A stretch of 64,000 nucleotides of DNA from VGBK01 sp964354255 (GTDB taxonomy: Bacteria > Actinomycetota > Acidimicrobiia > Spongiisociales > UBA11373), in assembly GCA_964354255.1 (NCBI GenBank), contig CAYGYX010000003.1, forward strand, positions 1-64,000, given 5' to 3'. Position 1 is the stretch's first letter. Each line of letters starts with the position of its first letter. Shown here piece by piece: positions 43,762-55,770 of the stretch. The translations under genes were made by a program, and so were the position numbers. Under the pieces are notes generated by a model. It worked only from the letters and a program-made list of their open reading frames with translations, made no database searches and was not told where the DNA came from.

Positions 43762-45432
43762 TCAGACCACCACCCTCAGGACCTCTTCGAGGCTCGTGAG
43801 GCCGAGCCGCACTTTCTCCATCCCGTCCTCGCGCAGGGTGCGCATCCCCTGGGCGACCGCCACCTTCTTCAGTTCGTCGGAGGGGTGCCGTCCCACCGCC
43901 ATGTGTTGGATCTCCTCGCTCACCATCAGCACCTCAGTGATCGCCAGCCGGCCCCGGTAGCCGGTCCCGGTGCAGAACTTGCAGCCCCCCGGCTCGTACA
44001 GGGGGAAGGAGCCCTCGCCCGGGTCGAATCCCATGCGGGAGATCACCTCGGGCTCAGCCTCCCGTGGCCGCCGGCAGCGCTCGCAGAGGCGGCGGGCCAG
44101 TCGCTGGGCGACCACTGAGTCCAGCGACGAACTGACCAGGTAGGGCTCCACCCCCATGTCGATCAGCCGCCCGATGCTGGAGGCGGCGTCGTTGGTGTGG
44201 AGCGTGCTCAGTACCAGGTGCCCGGTGAGGGCGGCCTCCACTGCGATCTGGGCCGTCTCGGTGTCGCGCACCTCGCCCACCAGCACGATGTCGGGGTCGG
44301 AACGGAGGATGGACCGCAGGGCGGTGGCGAACAGCAGGCCGGCCTTACGGTTCACTTGCACCTGGGTGATACCCGGCAGGCGGTACTCCACCGGGTCCTC
44401 CACCGTGATGATGTTCTTGGTGGGGCTGTTGAGGACGTTGAGGGCGGCGTACAAGGTGGTGGTCTTGCCCGAGCCGGTAGGCCCGGTGACCAGGATGGCC
44501 CCGTAGGGCTTGAGGTAGGAACTGGAGAAGCGCTCCAGGGCATGCGGCAGGAAGCCCAGGTCGGAGAGCTGGTGGATGGCGTCGTCCTTGTCCAGGATGC
44601 GGATGACCACCTTCTCGCCGTGGATGGTGGGCATGCTGGCCACTCGCAGATCGAAGGGCCTTCCCCCCACCCGCAGCCCCACCCGGCCGTCCTGGGGCAC
44701 CCGGCGCTCGGCGATGTCCAGCTCGGCCATGATCTTCAGCCGGCTCACCACCGCTCCCGCCGCCGACCGGGGAGTGGTCATCACCTCGTGGAGCACCCCG
44801 TCGATGCGGAAGCGCACCCGCAGGTCTCGCTCCCCCGGCTCGATGTGGATGTCGGAGGCGCGCTCGTTGACGGCCCGGGTGATCAGCGTGCTCACCAGCT
44901 TGACCACCGGGCCCTCTTCGACGGCGGCCTGCAGCTTGGAGAGGTCCTCGTCCACCTCGTTGTCGGCCACCAGGTCGGCGAGATCAGAGATCGAGTCGCC
45001 GAAGCGGCTGGTGCGCCGGATGGCGTCTTCGATATCGCCCCGGGTGGCGATGCGGGGCAGCACCCGGTGCCCGGTCACCGCCCGGACATCGTCGATGACC
45101 AGCACGTTGCCGGGGTCGGCCATCGCCACGACCAGCCGGTCGTCCTCGAACCCGATGGGGATCACCGTGTAGCGGCGGGCCAGCGACTCGGGGAGCAAGG
45201 CCGCCGCCGCCGGGTCGATGTTGACCTCGCTCAGATTCACGTACTCCAGGCCGATGTGGCCCGCCAGCGCCCGCACGAGGTCGGCCTCGGCCACAATGCC
45301 CTCGGCGACCAGGACGCGAGTGAGCGGCATGCCCGTGTCGGCCTGCACCTCCGCCGCCCGCTCCAGGTCGCGACGGGTGAGCAGGCCCTCTTCGAGCAGC
45401 AGCGCACCGATGTGCTCGGTCTCTCCGGCCAC
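43762..45432 (-). CDS. pilB: type IV pilus extension ATPase PilB
   Basis: Powers pilus assembly. The 556-residue protein starts with an MshEN domain whose two 24-residue motifs are well preserved (HIGALLLEEGLLTRRDLERA, then PLTRVLVAEGIVAEADLVRA after a 5-residue spacer), a c-di-GMP-binding signature. The ATPase has GPTGSGKTTT, DPDIVLVGEVRDTET, HLVLSTLHTNDA and the tetracysteine motif CERC...CKFC. The GTG start has GAGG upstream; aroE ends 66 bases earlier. Confidence 0.94.
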   Translation of the reverse strand: MAGETEHIGALLLEEGLLTRRDLERAAEVQADTGMPLTRVLVAEGIVAEADLVRALAGHIGLEYVNLSEVNIDPAAAALLPESLARRYTVIPIGFEDDRLVVAMADPGNVLVIDDVRAVTGHRVLPRIATRGDIEDAIRRTSRFGDSISDLADLVADNEVDEDLSKLQAAVEEGPVVKLVSTLITRAVNERASDIHIEPGERDLRVRFRIDGVLHEVMTTPRSAAGAVVSRLKIMAELDIAERRVPQDGRVGLRVGGRPFDLRVASMPTIHGEKVVIRILDKDDAIHQLSDLGFLPHALERFSSSYLKPYGAILVTGPTGSGKTTTLYAALNVLNSPTKNIITVEDPVEYRLPGITQVQVNRKAGLLFATALRSILRSDPDIVLVGEVRDTETAQIAVEAALTGHLVLSTLHTNDAASSIGRLIDMGVEPYLVSSSLDSVVAQRLARRLCERCRRPREAEPEVISRMGFDPGEGSFPLYEPGGCKFCTGTGYRGRLAITEVLMVSEEIQHMAVGRHPSDELKKVAVAQGMRTLREDGMEKVRLGLTSLEEVLRVVV

Positions 45433-45483
45433 CAGAGCTCCTCGCCGGGATAGACGACTCCCGCGAGTTTCGGCAGTCGCCGG

Positions 45484-45501
45484 TGACCGCTTGAGCGGTT
45501 A
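45484..45501 (-). terminator. small hairpin at the aroE stop
   Basis: TGACCGC and GCGGTTA pair around a 4-base loop and include the aroE TAA. No U-tract follows. It may reduce transcription from aroE into pilB; evidence is weak. Confidence 0.35.
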
Positions 45502-46269
45502 GCTCCGGGCGGCCGCCTCCATAGCGGCCAGCGGGGCGGGCACCCCGGCCCACAACTCGAACGAGAGGGCGGCCTGGGCGACCAGATGGTCCAGTCCCTC
45601 GGCCACCGGCAGGCCCCGGCGGTGGGCCGCCACCACCGCCGGGGTGGGCTCCGCCCCGTAGGGAAGGTCGACCAGCCCGGCGGCCGCCTCCACCACCCCG
45701 GGCGGCAGCTGCTCCCCGTGCATCCCCAGCGGCGTGGCGTTCACCACCACGGCCCCCGGCCACGGCTGGCCCCAGGGGATCTCGGCCGCCGGCACGCCCA
45801 GGGCGGCCGCCAGGGCTTGCCCCACCCCCGGCCGACGGGTGGCGACCGCGACGTCCGCGCCGGCCAGGGCGACGAGCGCCGCGGCCGCCGCCCCGCCCGC
45901 GCCCAGCAGCAGCACGGGCACCCCCCGCGGGATCCCGGCCCGCTCCCAAGCCGCCAGCAGGCCGCCGACGTCGGTGTCGTGGCCCACCACCTCGCCCTCC
46001 TCCCCCACCAGGGTGTTCACCGCGCCGCAGTGCGCCGCGGCCGGGGTGAGGCGGTCGGCCGCGGCGGCCGCTACCCGCTTGTGGGGCATGGTCACGTTGG
46101 CGCCGCGCAGGCTGCCGGCCCGGATCTCGGCACAGGCCCGGTAGACCCCCGCCTCGTCCACCCGGCGGGTCTCATAGCTGCCCAGGATGCCGGCCGCGGC
46201 CAGCGCCGCTCGCTGGATGGCCGGCGACCGGGAGTGGGCCACCGGGTCGCCCAGCAGCACCAGCCTCAC
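45499..46269 (-). CDS. aroE: shikimate dehydrogenase
   Basis: Reduces 3-dehydroshikimate with NADPH. The 256 residues begin with LLGDPVAHSRSPAIQRAAL, have NVTMPHKR (catalytic Lys), GAVNTLV, GHDTDVGG and the nucleotide-binding LLLGAGGAAAAAL. It overlaps mltG by 4 bases. Confidence 0.95.
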   Translation of the reverse strand: MRLVLLGDPVAHSRSPAIQRAALAAAGILGSYETRRVDEAGVYRACAEIRAGSLRGANVTMPHKRVAAAAADRLTPAAAHCGAVNTLVGEEGEVVGHDTDVGGLLAAWERAGIPRGVPVLLLGAGGAAAAALVALAGADVAVATRRPGVGQALAAALGVPAAEIPWGQPWPGAVVVNATPLGMHGEQLPPGVVEAAAGLVDLPYGAEPTPAVVAAHRRGLPVAEGLDHLVAQAALSFELWAGVPAPLAAMEAAARS

Positions 46270-47381
46270 GGGATCAGCCCGGCCTCGCGAGCCTGCTCTT
46301 GCAGCCGGAGGAAATCCTCGAAGTCGTCGGTGAAGGCGTGGCGGCCCTCCTCGTCGAAGAGCACGTAGTACAGGTAGGTGGTGTCGTCCGGGGCGGCCGC
46401 CGCCCGCAGCGAGGCGAGGCGGGCTCCGGCGATCGGGGTGGGAGGCAGGCCCTGGTAGAGGTAGGTGTTGTAAGGGGAATCGACCTGGAGATCGTCCACG
46501 GTGAGGCCTCCCTCGGGGAGGCCGCCCAGGGCGTACACCACGGTGGCGTCGATCTGCAGGAGCATGCCCTGATCGAGGCGGTTGTAGACCACGCTGGCGA
46601 TGACCGGCCGCTCCTCGTCGAGGCGAGCCTCACGCTCGATCATCGAGGCGATGATCACCCCGTCGTACGGGGTGAGGCCGCGCTCGGTGAGGTAGGTCCA
46701 GTCGACCGAGGCCACCCGCAGCTCGGCGGTGTCGGCCAGTAACTGCAGCACCTCGGCAGGCTCGTCCTCGGCGTAGATCTCATAGGTGTCGGGGAAGAGC
46801 AGCCCCTCCCAGCCGGCCAGGGAATCGGGGGCCTCCGGGAGCAGGTCCGAGGTCACCAGGCCGTTGAGGAGCGGAGCCTCGAGGTCGGCCACCTCGAAGT
46901 CGGCCTGCTCGGCCAGGGACTCGAGCATCTGCGGCACGGTGAGCCCCTCGATGAGGGTGATACGGATCACCCCGCCGCCGGGCCCCTCCACCAGCCGGGC
47001 GATGACCGCGTCGACGGTCATCCCCGTCTCCAGGTCGTAGGTGCCCGCCTGCAGGCGATCGCTGACCTGCTGCAGTCGCACCGCCCGCTCGAACTCCGGA
47101 GCCGAGGAGATCACTTCGGCCTCCACCAGCAATCGGCCGATCTGGGCGGCCGGGGATCCGGGCGGAATCTCCACCTCCACGACCTCACCCGTCCCCCCGG
47201 TCTCCTCCCCACCCCCCAGGGCGTCGTTCACCATCCCCGCCAGCACCTTGACCCCGGCGTAGGCACCGCCGAACAGCACCACCACCAGGGCGACCGTGCC
47301 GAGCACCTTCAGGGTGGTGCGCACCCAGCGCCCCTGTTCCTCGTCGGAGCCCGGCGGGAGCTCCTCCCGATCGTCGCTCAT
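46266..47381 (-). CDS. mltG: endolytic murein transglycosylase MltG (YceG family)
   Basis: Cuts nascent peptidoglycan strands at the membrane. The 371 residues have one transmembrane helix (about 25-45), a LysM-like region, and the YceG core with the catalytic Glu in IIASMIEREARLDEERPVIASVVYNRL, then LQIDATVVYALG and SPYNTYLYQGLPPTPIAG. It sits between ruvX and aroE, the conserved actinobacterial order. Confidence 0.94.
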   Translation of the reverse strand: MSDDREELPPGSDEEQGRWVRTTLKVLGTVALVVVLFGGAYAGVKVLAGMVNDALGGGEETGGTGEVVEVEIPPGSPAAQIGRLLVEAEVISSAPEFERAVRLQQVSDRLQAGTYDLETGMTVDAVIARLVEGPGGGVIRITLIEGLTVPQMLESLAEQADFEVADLEAPLLNGLVTSDLLPEAPDSLAGWEGLLFPDTYEIYAEDEPAEVLQLLADTAELRVASVDWTYLTERGLTPYDGVIIASMIEREARLDEERPVIASVVYNRLDQGMLLQIDATVVYALGGLPEGGLTVDDLQVDSPYNTYLYQGLPPTPIAGARLASLRAAAAPDDTTYLYYVLFDEEGRHAFTDDFEDFLRLQEQAREAGLIP

Positions 47382-47790
47382 CGCCTACCGTCCAGGTAGG
47401 ACTGCAACAGCACGGCGGCGGCCACCCGGTCGCGCACCCGGCGCCGACGGCGCCCGGGCAAGCCGGCCTCCACCAGGACCCTCTCGGCGCTCACCGTGGT
47501 GAACCGCTCGTCGAGGAGCTCCACCGGGAGCCCGGTGGCCGCGGCCACCTCACCGGCGAACCGACGAACGGCCGCCGCTGCCGGTCCTTCGCTCCCGTTG
47601 AGGCTCAACGGCAGCCCGACCACGATCCGCTCGGCCCCCAGGTCGGCGGCCAGGCGGCCGATGTTCTCCATGAGGCCCGGGTCCGCGCCGTCGAGGACAG
47701 AGTGGGGCTGGCCCGAGATGCCCAGCGGGTCGCTCACCGCCACCCCCACCCGCCGGGTGCCGAAGTCGAGAGCGAGCACCCGCCCGGCGC

Positions 47791-47794
<4 letters not shown>
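47378..47794 (-). CDS. ruvX: Holliday junction resolvase-like protein RuvX (YqgF)
   Basis: RNase H-fold nuclease family linked to 16S rRNA processing. The 138 residues show LALDFGTRRVGVAVSDPLG, IVVGLPLSLNGSEGP, and LLDERFTTVSAERVL with VRDRVAAAVLLQSYLD. It is coupled to alaS upstream and mltG downstream by 4-base overlaps. Confidence 0.94.
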
Positions 47795-50597
<2,803 letters not shown>

Positions 50598-50626
50598 CGC
50601 CGAGCCCCCGGGGGTGGCACGACGGA

Positions 50627-50643
50627 CCGCCCCGAAGGGGCGG
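50627..50643 (-). terminator. UUCG-type hairpin between rarA and alaS
   Basis: On the minus strand CCGCCC-CTTCGG-GGGCGG forms a stem capped by a stable C(UUCG)G tetraloop, 46 bases after rarA ends and 30 before alaS starts. No U-tract follows. It could be a terminator or a processing/stability element. Confidence 0.45.
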
Positions 50644-50688
50644 GAATCACCGAAGGTCGACTGGTCGGCGGCACGGCCGGAAGGGTAC

Positions 50689-52032
50689 TCACTCCCTCGG
50701 GGGACGCCCCATCTCCCGGTCCACCTCGGCCAGCCGCTCGGCAAGGGCAGCCTCCTCGCCCTGCCGGCCCGGCCGATAGAGCACCCGTCCGGAGGCAGCG
50801 TCGGGGAGGTACTGCTGGGGCACCACCCCGCCCGGGTAGTCGTGCGGGTACCGGTAGCCGACCCCGTGGCCCAGGCTCTCCGCGCCCCGGTAGCCGGTCC
50901 CCCGCAGGTGCGGGGGCACCTGCGCTCCCGGCGTGGCCTCCACCGCCTCCCGGGCGGCAGCGATGGCGCGCGCCACCGAGTTCGACTTGGGGGCCGCCGC
51001 CAGGTAGAGGGCGGCGTGGTGCAGGGCGTAAGCGGCCTCCGGGAGGCCGACGAACTGCAGGGCGTGGGCGGCGGCCACCGCCACCCCCAGCGCCGCCGGG
51101 TCGGCCAGCCCGACGTCCTCCGAGGCCAGGATGACCATGCGCCGGGCGATGAACTCCGGGTCCTCCCCCGCCGCGAGCATGGTCTGCAGCCAGTAGACCG
51201 CCGCGTCGGGATCGGAGCCGCGCAGGCTCTTGATGAAAGCTGAGATCACGTCGTGGTGCTGGTCCCCGGCCTTGTCGTAGCGCACCACCCGCCGCTGCAG
51301 CGCCTCCTCCACGTCGGCCGGGGAGACGGCCCGGCGGCCCCGGCCGGCGGCGAGCAGGGCGGCCACCTCGAGGGCGTTGAGGGCCAGGCGGGCGTCGCCC
51401 CCGGCCCGCTCGGCGAGCAGGGCGCGGGCCTCGCCGTCGATGCCCGACACCGCCTCCCCCAGCCCCCGCTCCCGGTCGGCCACCGCCCGATCGACCAGCG
51501 TGGCCACATCGTCGGGAGCCAACGGCTCCAGGCGGAACAGGGTGCTCCGGCTGATGAGCGGCGAGTTCACCTCGAAGAACGGGTTCTCGGTGGTGGCCCC
51601 GATCAGGATCACAGTGCCGTGTTCCACCCCGGGGAGCAGGGCATCCTGCTGCGACTTGGAGAAGCGATGGATCTCGTCGAGGAAGAGCACGGTGCGCTGC
51701 CCCCGGTCCTCGAGGCGCTGCCGGGCCCCGGCCAGCACCTCGCGCACCTCCTTGACCCCGGCCGTACTCGCCGACAGGGCCTCGAAAGCGGCACTGGTCT
51801 CGGTGGCCACCGCCCAGGCCAGGGTGGTCTTGCCGGTCCCCGGCGGGCCCCACAGAATCATGGACACCGGCCGCCCCGCCCGCACCATCTCCCCGAAGGC
51901 CGCCCCCGGGGCGAGCAGGTGCTGCTGGCCGACCACCTCGCCGAGGGAGCGGGGGCGCATGCGGGCCGCCAGCGGCTCCGCCGAACGCCGATGGGTCGCC
52001 CGCTGCTCGCCGAACAGGTCCTCGGTGGTCAC
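50689..52032 (-). CDS. rarA: replication-associated recombination protein RarA (MgsA)
   Basis: AAA+ ATPase acting at stalled replication forks. The 447 residues have the pattern MRPRSLGEVVGQQHLL, Walker A GPPGTGKTTLA, Walker B VLFLDEIHRF, sensor GATTENPFFEVN and a C-terminal tetramerisation domain (KSLRGSDPDAAVYWLQTML, LASEDVGLADP). The GTG start overlaps the aspS stop. Confidence 0.95.
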   Translation of the reverse strand: MTTEDLFGEQRATHRRSAEPLAARMRPRSLGEVVGQQHLLAPGAAFGEMVRAGRPVSMILWGPPGTGKTTLAWAVATETSAAFEALSASTAGVKEVREVLAGARQRLEDRGQRTVLFLDEIHRFSKSQQDALLPGVEHGTVILIGATTENPFFEVNSPLISRSTLFRLEPLAPDDVATLVDRAVADRERGLGEAVSGIDGEARALLAERAGGDARLALNALEVAALLAAGRGRRAVSPADVEEALQRRVVRYDKAGDQHHDVISAFIKSLRGSDPDAAVYWLQTMLAAGEDPEFIARRMVILASEDVGLADPAALGVAVAAAHALQFVGLPEAAYALHHAALYLAAAPKSNSVARAIAAAREAVEATPGAQVPPHLRGTGYRGAESLGHGVGYRYPHDYPGGVVPQQYLPDAASGRVLYRPGRQGEEAALAERLAEVDREMGRPPRE

Positions 52033-53825
52033 CCGGGCGGCGCCTCCCCGCCTCCTTCCAGAGCGGCGCGGACCCCGGGCCGCAGGTCGATGCCCAGCTC
52101 CTGCAGCTGCTCTTCGACGACCGGGGTGGGCGACTCGCTCATGGGGTCGACCCCGGTCTGCGTCTTGGGGAAGGGGATGACCTCCCGGATGTTCGGCTCC
52201 CCGAGCACCACCGAGAGGAGCCGGTCGATCCCCACCGCGAACCCGGCGTGGGGCGGGGTGCCGAAGCGCAGCGCCCGCAGGAACCAACCGAAGCGCCGCT
52301 CGGCCTCCTCGTCGGAGATGCCCAGCACCGAGAAGACCCGGCGCTGCACCGCCGGGTCGTGGATCCGCACGCTCCCCGACCCCAGCTCGGTGCCGTTGAG
52401 CACCAGGTCGTAGGCGCGGGCCCTGGCCCCTTCGGGGTGCTCCTCCATCTCCCGGACGTCCATCGGCGAGGTGAAGGGGTGATGAGCCGGGGCCAGGCCC
52501 CCTTCGGCGGTCACCTCAAAGACCGGGAAGTCGACCACCCACAGGAAGCGCAGCTCGTCGTGGCCCTTCGGTTGGCCCAGCTCCAGGCGCAGCCTGCCCA
52601 GCAGGATCCGGGTCTCTTTGGCCTCCCCCGCCGCCAGGAGGAGAGTGTCGCCGGCGGCCGCGCCGAAGGCCCGGCGCAGCGCCTCCGCCTCGCCCTCGCC
52701 GAGGTGCTTGGCGATCGAGGAGCGCAAGCTGCCGTCCTCTTCGACCACCGCGGTGACCAGGCCCCGGCCCCCCAGGGCCACCGCCCGTTCCGCCAGGGCC
52801 TCGAGCTCGCGTCGGGAGAAACCCCGCCGCCCTGCGTTGATCCCCGCCACCACCCCTCCCGAGTCGACGGCCGAGCGGAACGCCTTGAACCCGGTGGCGG
52901 CGAACACCCCCCTCAGGTCCACGATCTCCATGCCGAAGCGCGTGTCGGGCTTGTCGGTGCCGTAGCGGGCCAGCGCCTCGTCATAGGTGAGGCGCGGGAA
53001 GGGCACGGGGGGCGGGTCGCCGCGCAGCTCGCCCATCACCTCCACCATCACCTGCTCCAGGGTGGCGAGCACGTCGTCCTGCCCCCAGAAGGACCCCTCG
53101 ATGTCCAGCTGGGTGAACTCCAGCTGCCGGTCGGAGCGGAAGTCCTCGTCCCGGTAGCAGCGGGCCACCTGGTAGTAGCGCTCCACCCCGGCCACCATCA
53201 GCAGCTGCTTGAAGAGCTGGGGGGATTGCGGCAGGGCGTAGAAGGTGCCGGGGCGCAGGCGGCTGGGGACCAGCATGTCGCGCGCCCCCTCCGGCGTGGA
53301 GCGGATCAGGGTGGGCGTCTCCACCTCCAGGAAGCCGAGGCGGTCCAGCGCCCGCCGCATGGCGGAGATGCCCCGCGATCGGGCCCGCAGGTTGGCCGCC
53401 AGGCGGGGCCGGCGCAGATCCAGGTAGCGGTATTCGAGACGGTGCACCTCGTCGATCTCCGCCCGGTCGTCGATCTGGAAGGGCAGCGGGTCGGCGGGGC
53501 TGAGCACCCGCACCTCGGCGGCGGCGACCTCGACCCCGCCGGTCGGCAGGTCGGGGTTGGCGGTCCCCGCGGGACGGAGGCGCACCGTGCCGGCCACGGC
53601 CACGCAGTACTCGTCCCGGACCGCCCGGGCCACCTCGGCCGCGGCAGGGGCGGCGGCCGGGTCGACCACCACCTGCACCACCCCGCTGGCATCCCGCAGA
53701 TCGAGGAAGAACACCCCGCCGTGATCGCGGCGGGCCTTCACCCAGCCGGCGAGGCGTACCTCAGTTCCGGAGTGGGCCGGGCGCAGCGTGCCCGCCCCGG
53801 CCGTCCTCAGCGGGCCTTCGCCCAT
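52029..53825 (-). CDS. aspS: aspartyl-tRNA synthetase
   Basis: Charges tRNA-Asp. The 598-residue bacterial-type enzyme has the N-terminal OB domain (GWVKARRDHGGVFFLDLRD), class II motifs (ETPTLIRSTPEGARDM; RCYRDEDFRSDRQLEFTQLD; GFAVGIDRLLSVVLG) and the bacterial GAD insertion. The His in RRDHGG is the residue reported in non-discriminating enzymes that also charge tRNA-Asn, so a GatCAB pathway is possible. The start at 53825 overlaps hisS by 19 bases. Confidence 0.95.
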   Translation of the reverse strand: MGEGPLRTAGAGTLRPAHSGTEVRLAGWVKARRDHGGVFFLDLRDASGVVQVVVDPAAAPAAAEVARAVRDEYCVAVAGTVRLRPAGTANPDLPTGGVEVAAAEVRVLSPADPLPFQIDDRAEIDEVHRLEYRYLDLRRPRLAANLRARSRGISAMRRALDRLGFLEVETPTLIRSTPEGARDMLVPSRLRPGTFYALPQSPQLFKQLLMVAGVERYYQVARCYRDEDFRSDRQLEFTQLDIEGSFWGQDDVLATLEQVMVEVMGELRGDPPPVPFPRLTYDEALARYGTDKPDTRFGMEIVDLRGVFAATGFKAFRSAVDSGGVVAGINAGRRGFSRRELEALAERAVALGGRGLVTAVVEEDGSLRSSIAKHLGEGEAEALRRAFGAAAGDTLLLAAGEAKETRILLGRLRLELGQPKGHDELRFLWVVDFPVFEVTAEGGLAPAHHPFTSPMDVREMEEHPEGARARAYDLVLNGTELGSGSVRIHDPAVQRRVFSVLGISDEEAERRFGWFLRALRFGTPPHAGFAVGIDRLLSVVLGEPNIREVIPFPKTQTGVDPMSESPTPVVEEQLQELGIDLRPGVRAALEGGGEAPPG

Positions 53826-55036
53826 GCCGCCACCTCCGCGATGGGGATCGACTCCTCCTGGCCCCCGACCATGGCCCGCACCGTCACCCGCCCGCGCTCC
53901 CACTCCTCCCCCACCACCGCCACCACCTTCGCCCCCCGCCGGTCGGCGGCCTTGAACTGCGCCTTGACCGAGCGCTCCCCCAGGTCCAGGTCGGCGCGCA
54001 GGCCGGCCGCCCGCAGGGCCGCCGCCAGGTCGATGGCCTCCGCCCGCCGCCCCGGGTCGGCAACCACCACGAACACGTCGAGGGCCTCCTCCCCGGCTTG
54101 CTCGGGCATGGCAGCCACGATGCGGTCCACCCCCATGGCCAGGCCCACCCCCGGGGTGGGGCGCCCGCCCAGCACCTCGGCCAGCGGGTCGTAGCGCCCG
54201 CCGCCTCCGAGGGCGTCCTGGGCGGCGGTGTAGGAACGGGCCTGGTACTCGAAGACCGTGCGGTCGTAGTAGTCGAGGCCCCGCACCAGCCGGGGGGCAA
54301 TCTCATACGGGAGGCCCCGCCGTTCCAGCCCGGCGCGCACCCCGGCGAAATGGCGGGCGGCTTCCTTCCCCAGGTGGTCGAGCGGGGTGGGGGCATCGGC
54401 GACCACCCGGGCGTCCTCCCTGCTATCGAGCACCCGCAGCGGGTTGGTGGCCAGGCGGCGCTGCGAGTCGGGGGAGAGGCGCTCGGCCCGAGCCTCCAGG
54501 AAGGCGGTGAGGGCCCGGCGGTACCCCGCCCGGTCGGCCGGGTCTCCCAGCGAGTTCAGCAGCACAGTGACCCCGGCCACGCCGACCTCCTCGAGCAGGC
54601 GAAAGCCCACCTCGATCACCTCGACGTCGGCATCCGGCGAGGGCTCCCCCAAGTACTCCACCCCGACCTGGTGGAACTGGCGGCGGCGGCCGGCCTGGGG
54701 CTGCTCGTAGCGGAACATGGGACCGCTGTAGGCGCATTTGAGCACCCCGGTGCGCCCCGCCTGCAGGTAGGCCCGTACCACCGACGCCGTCGCCTCCGGG
54801 CGCAGGGTGAGCGACCGGCCCCCCTTGTCGGCGAAGGTGTACATCTGCTTCTCGACGATCTCGGTCTCCTCCCCCACCCCGCGCGCGAACAGGTCGGTGG
54901 CCTCGAAGAGGGGGGTGAGGGCCAGCCCGTACCCGTAGCGCTCCGCCAGGCCGTCGAAGGCGCGCAGGAGCCGCCGCCAGCGGCCGGACTCCGGCGGGAG
55001 CACGTCCAGGGTGCCCTTAGGGGCGCGATTCGTCAC
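53807..55036 (-). CDS. hisS: histidyl-tRNA synthetase
   Basis: Charges tRNA-His. The 409 residues include PKGTLDVLPPESGRWRRL, LRPEATASVVRAYLQ, the motif 2 region FRYEQPQAGRRRQFHQVG, the HisRS-specific LVRGLDYYDRTVFEY and a C-terminal anticodon-binding domain. The GTG start overlaps the stop of the MBL hydrolase gene; hisS-aspS is a conserved pair. Confidence 0.96.
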   Translation of the reverse strand: MTNRAPKGTLDVLPPESGRWRRLLRAFDGLAERYGYGLALTPLFEATDLFARGVGEETEIVEKQMYTFADKGGRSLTLRPEATASVVRAYLQAGRTGVLKCAYSGPMFRYEQPQAGRRRQFHQVGVEYLGEPSPDADVEVIEVGFRLLEEVGVAGVTVLLNSLGDPADRAGYRRALTAFLEARAERLSPDSQRRLATNPLRVLDSREDARVVADAPTPLDHLGKEAARHFAGVRAGLERRGLPYEIAPRLVRGLDYYDRTVFEYQARSYTAAQDALGGGGRYDPLAEVLGGRPTPGVGLAMGVDRIVAAMPEQAGEEALDVFVVVADPGRRAEAIDLAAALRAAGLRADLDLGERSVKAQFKAADRRGAKVVAVVGEEWERGRVTVRAMVGGQEESIPIAEVAAWAKAR

Positions 55037-55689
55037 CGGTGCAGGGCCTGCAGGAAGGGGTTGCTCGCCAGTTCCCGGGCCAGCGTAGTGGCCGGCCCAT
55101 GGCCCGGGAGCACGTGCGTCTCGGGCGGAAGGGGCACCACCCGCTCGGCCATGGAGCGCAGCAGGGTGCCGTAGTCGCCGCCGGGCAGGTCGGTGCGGCC
55201 GATAGAGCCGGCGAAGAGGTGGTCCCCCGAGAAGAGCACTCCCTCCTCCTCCAGCCAGAAGCAGCAGTGCCCCGGGGTGTGGCCGGGAGTGTGGAGCACC
55301 CGAAAGCGCAGCCCGGCCAGATCGAGCACCTCGCCGCCGGCGAGAGCCTCATACCGCTCCGCCCCGGCGTAGGCGCCGGAGTCGTCGAACCCCATCAGGA
55401 GGCGCACCTGAGTCGGGAGATCGTCGGCCAGCCACCCATCGTCGGGATGGAGAGAAGTGCCGATGCCGTACTCGCCGGCCACCCCACCGGCCCCGCCCAT
55501 GTGGTCGAGGTGGGCATGGGTGAGCAGCAGGGCCGCCGGCGTCACCCCGGAACGCCGTACCAGCTGGACGATCCCGGGCACGTCGGGCGGGGCGTCGATG
55601 ATGACCGCCGGGCCTCCCGACCCGGCCGCGACCACGTAGCAGTTGGTGGCGGCCAGCCAGAGCGGGGCGGCCTTGATGGTGAGCGGCAC
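55033..55689 (-). CDS. MBL-fold metallohydrolase (glyoxalase II-like)
   Basis: 218-residue metallo-beta-lactamase fold protein. It has the metal motif THAHLDHMGG, HTPGHTPGHCCFWL, the bridging Asp in LFSGDHLFAGSIGRTD and the final His in VLPGHGP, which fits the short glyoxalase II/YcbL branch. A gene of this type precedes hisS in many actinobacteria. The exact substrate is unknown. The GTG start lacks a Shine-Dalgarno sequence, and TAACCT ends 7 bases upstream, so a leaderless mRNA is possible. Confidence 0.85.
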   Translation of the reverse strand: MPLTIKAAPLWLAATNCYVVAAGSGGPAVIIDAPPDVPGIVQLVRRSGVTPAALLLTHAHLDHMGGAGGVAGEYGIGTSLHPDDGWLADDLPTQVRLLMGFDDSGAYAGAERYEALAGGEVLDLAGLRFRVLHTPGHTPGHCCFWLEEEGVLFSGDHLFAGSIGRTDLPGGDYGTLLRSMAERVVPLPPETHVLPGHGPATTLARELASNPFLQALHR

Positions 55690-55770
55690 GGCCCCCAGGT
55701 TAGAGCGGGCCTGCCCCCGCGCCCGCCGGGACCGTGGGGGTGCCGCAAGCGCCCGTCGGGAGAGCCCCGG

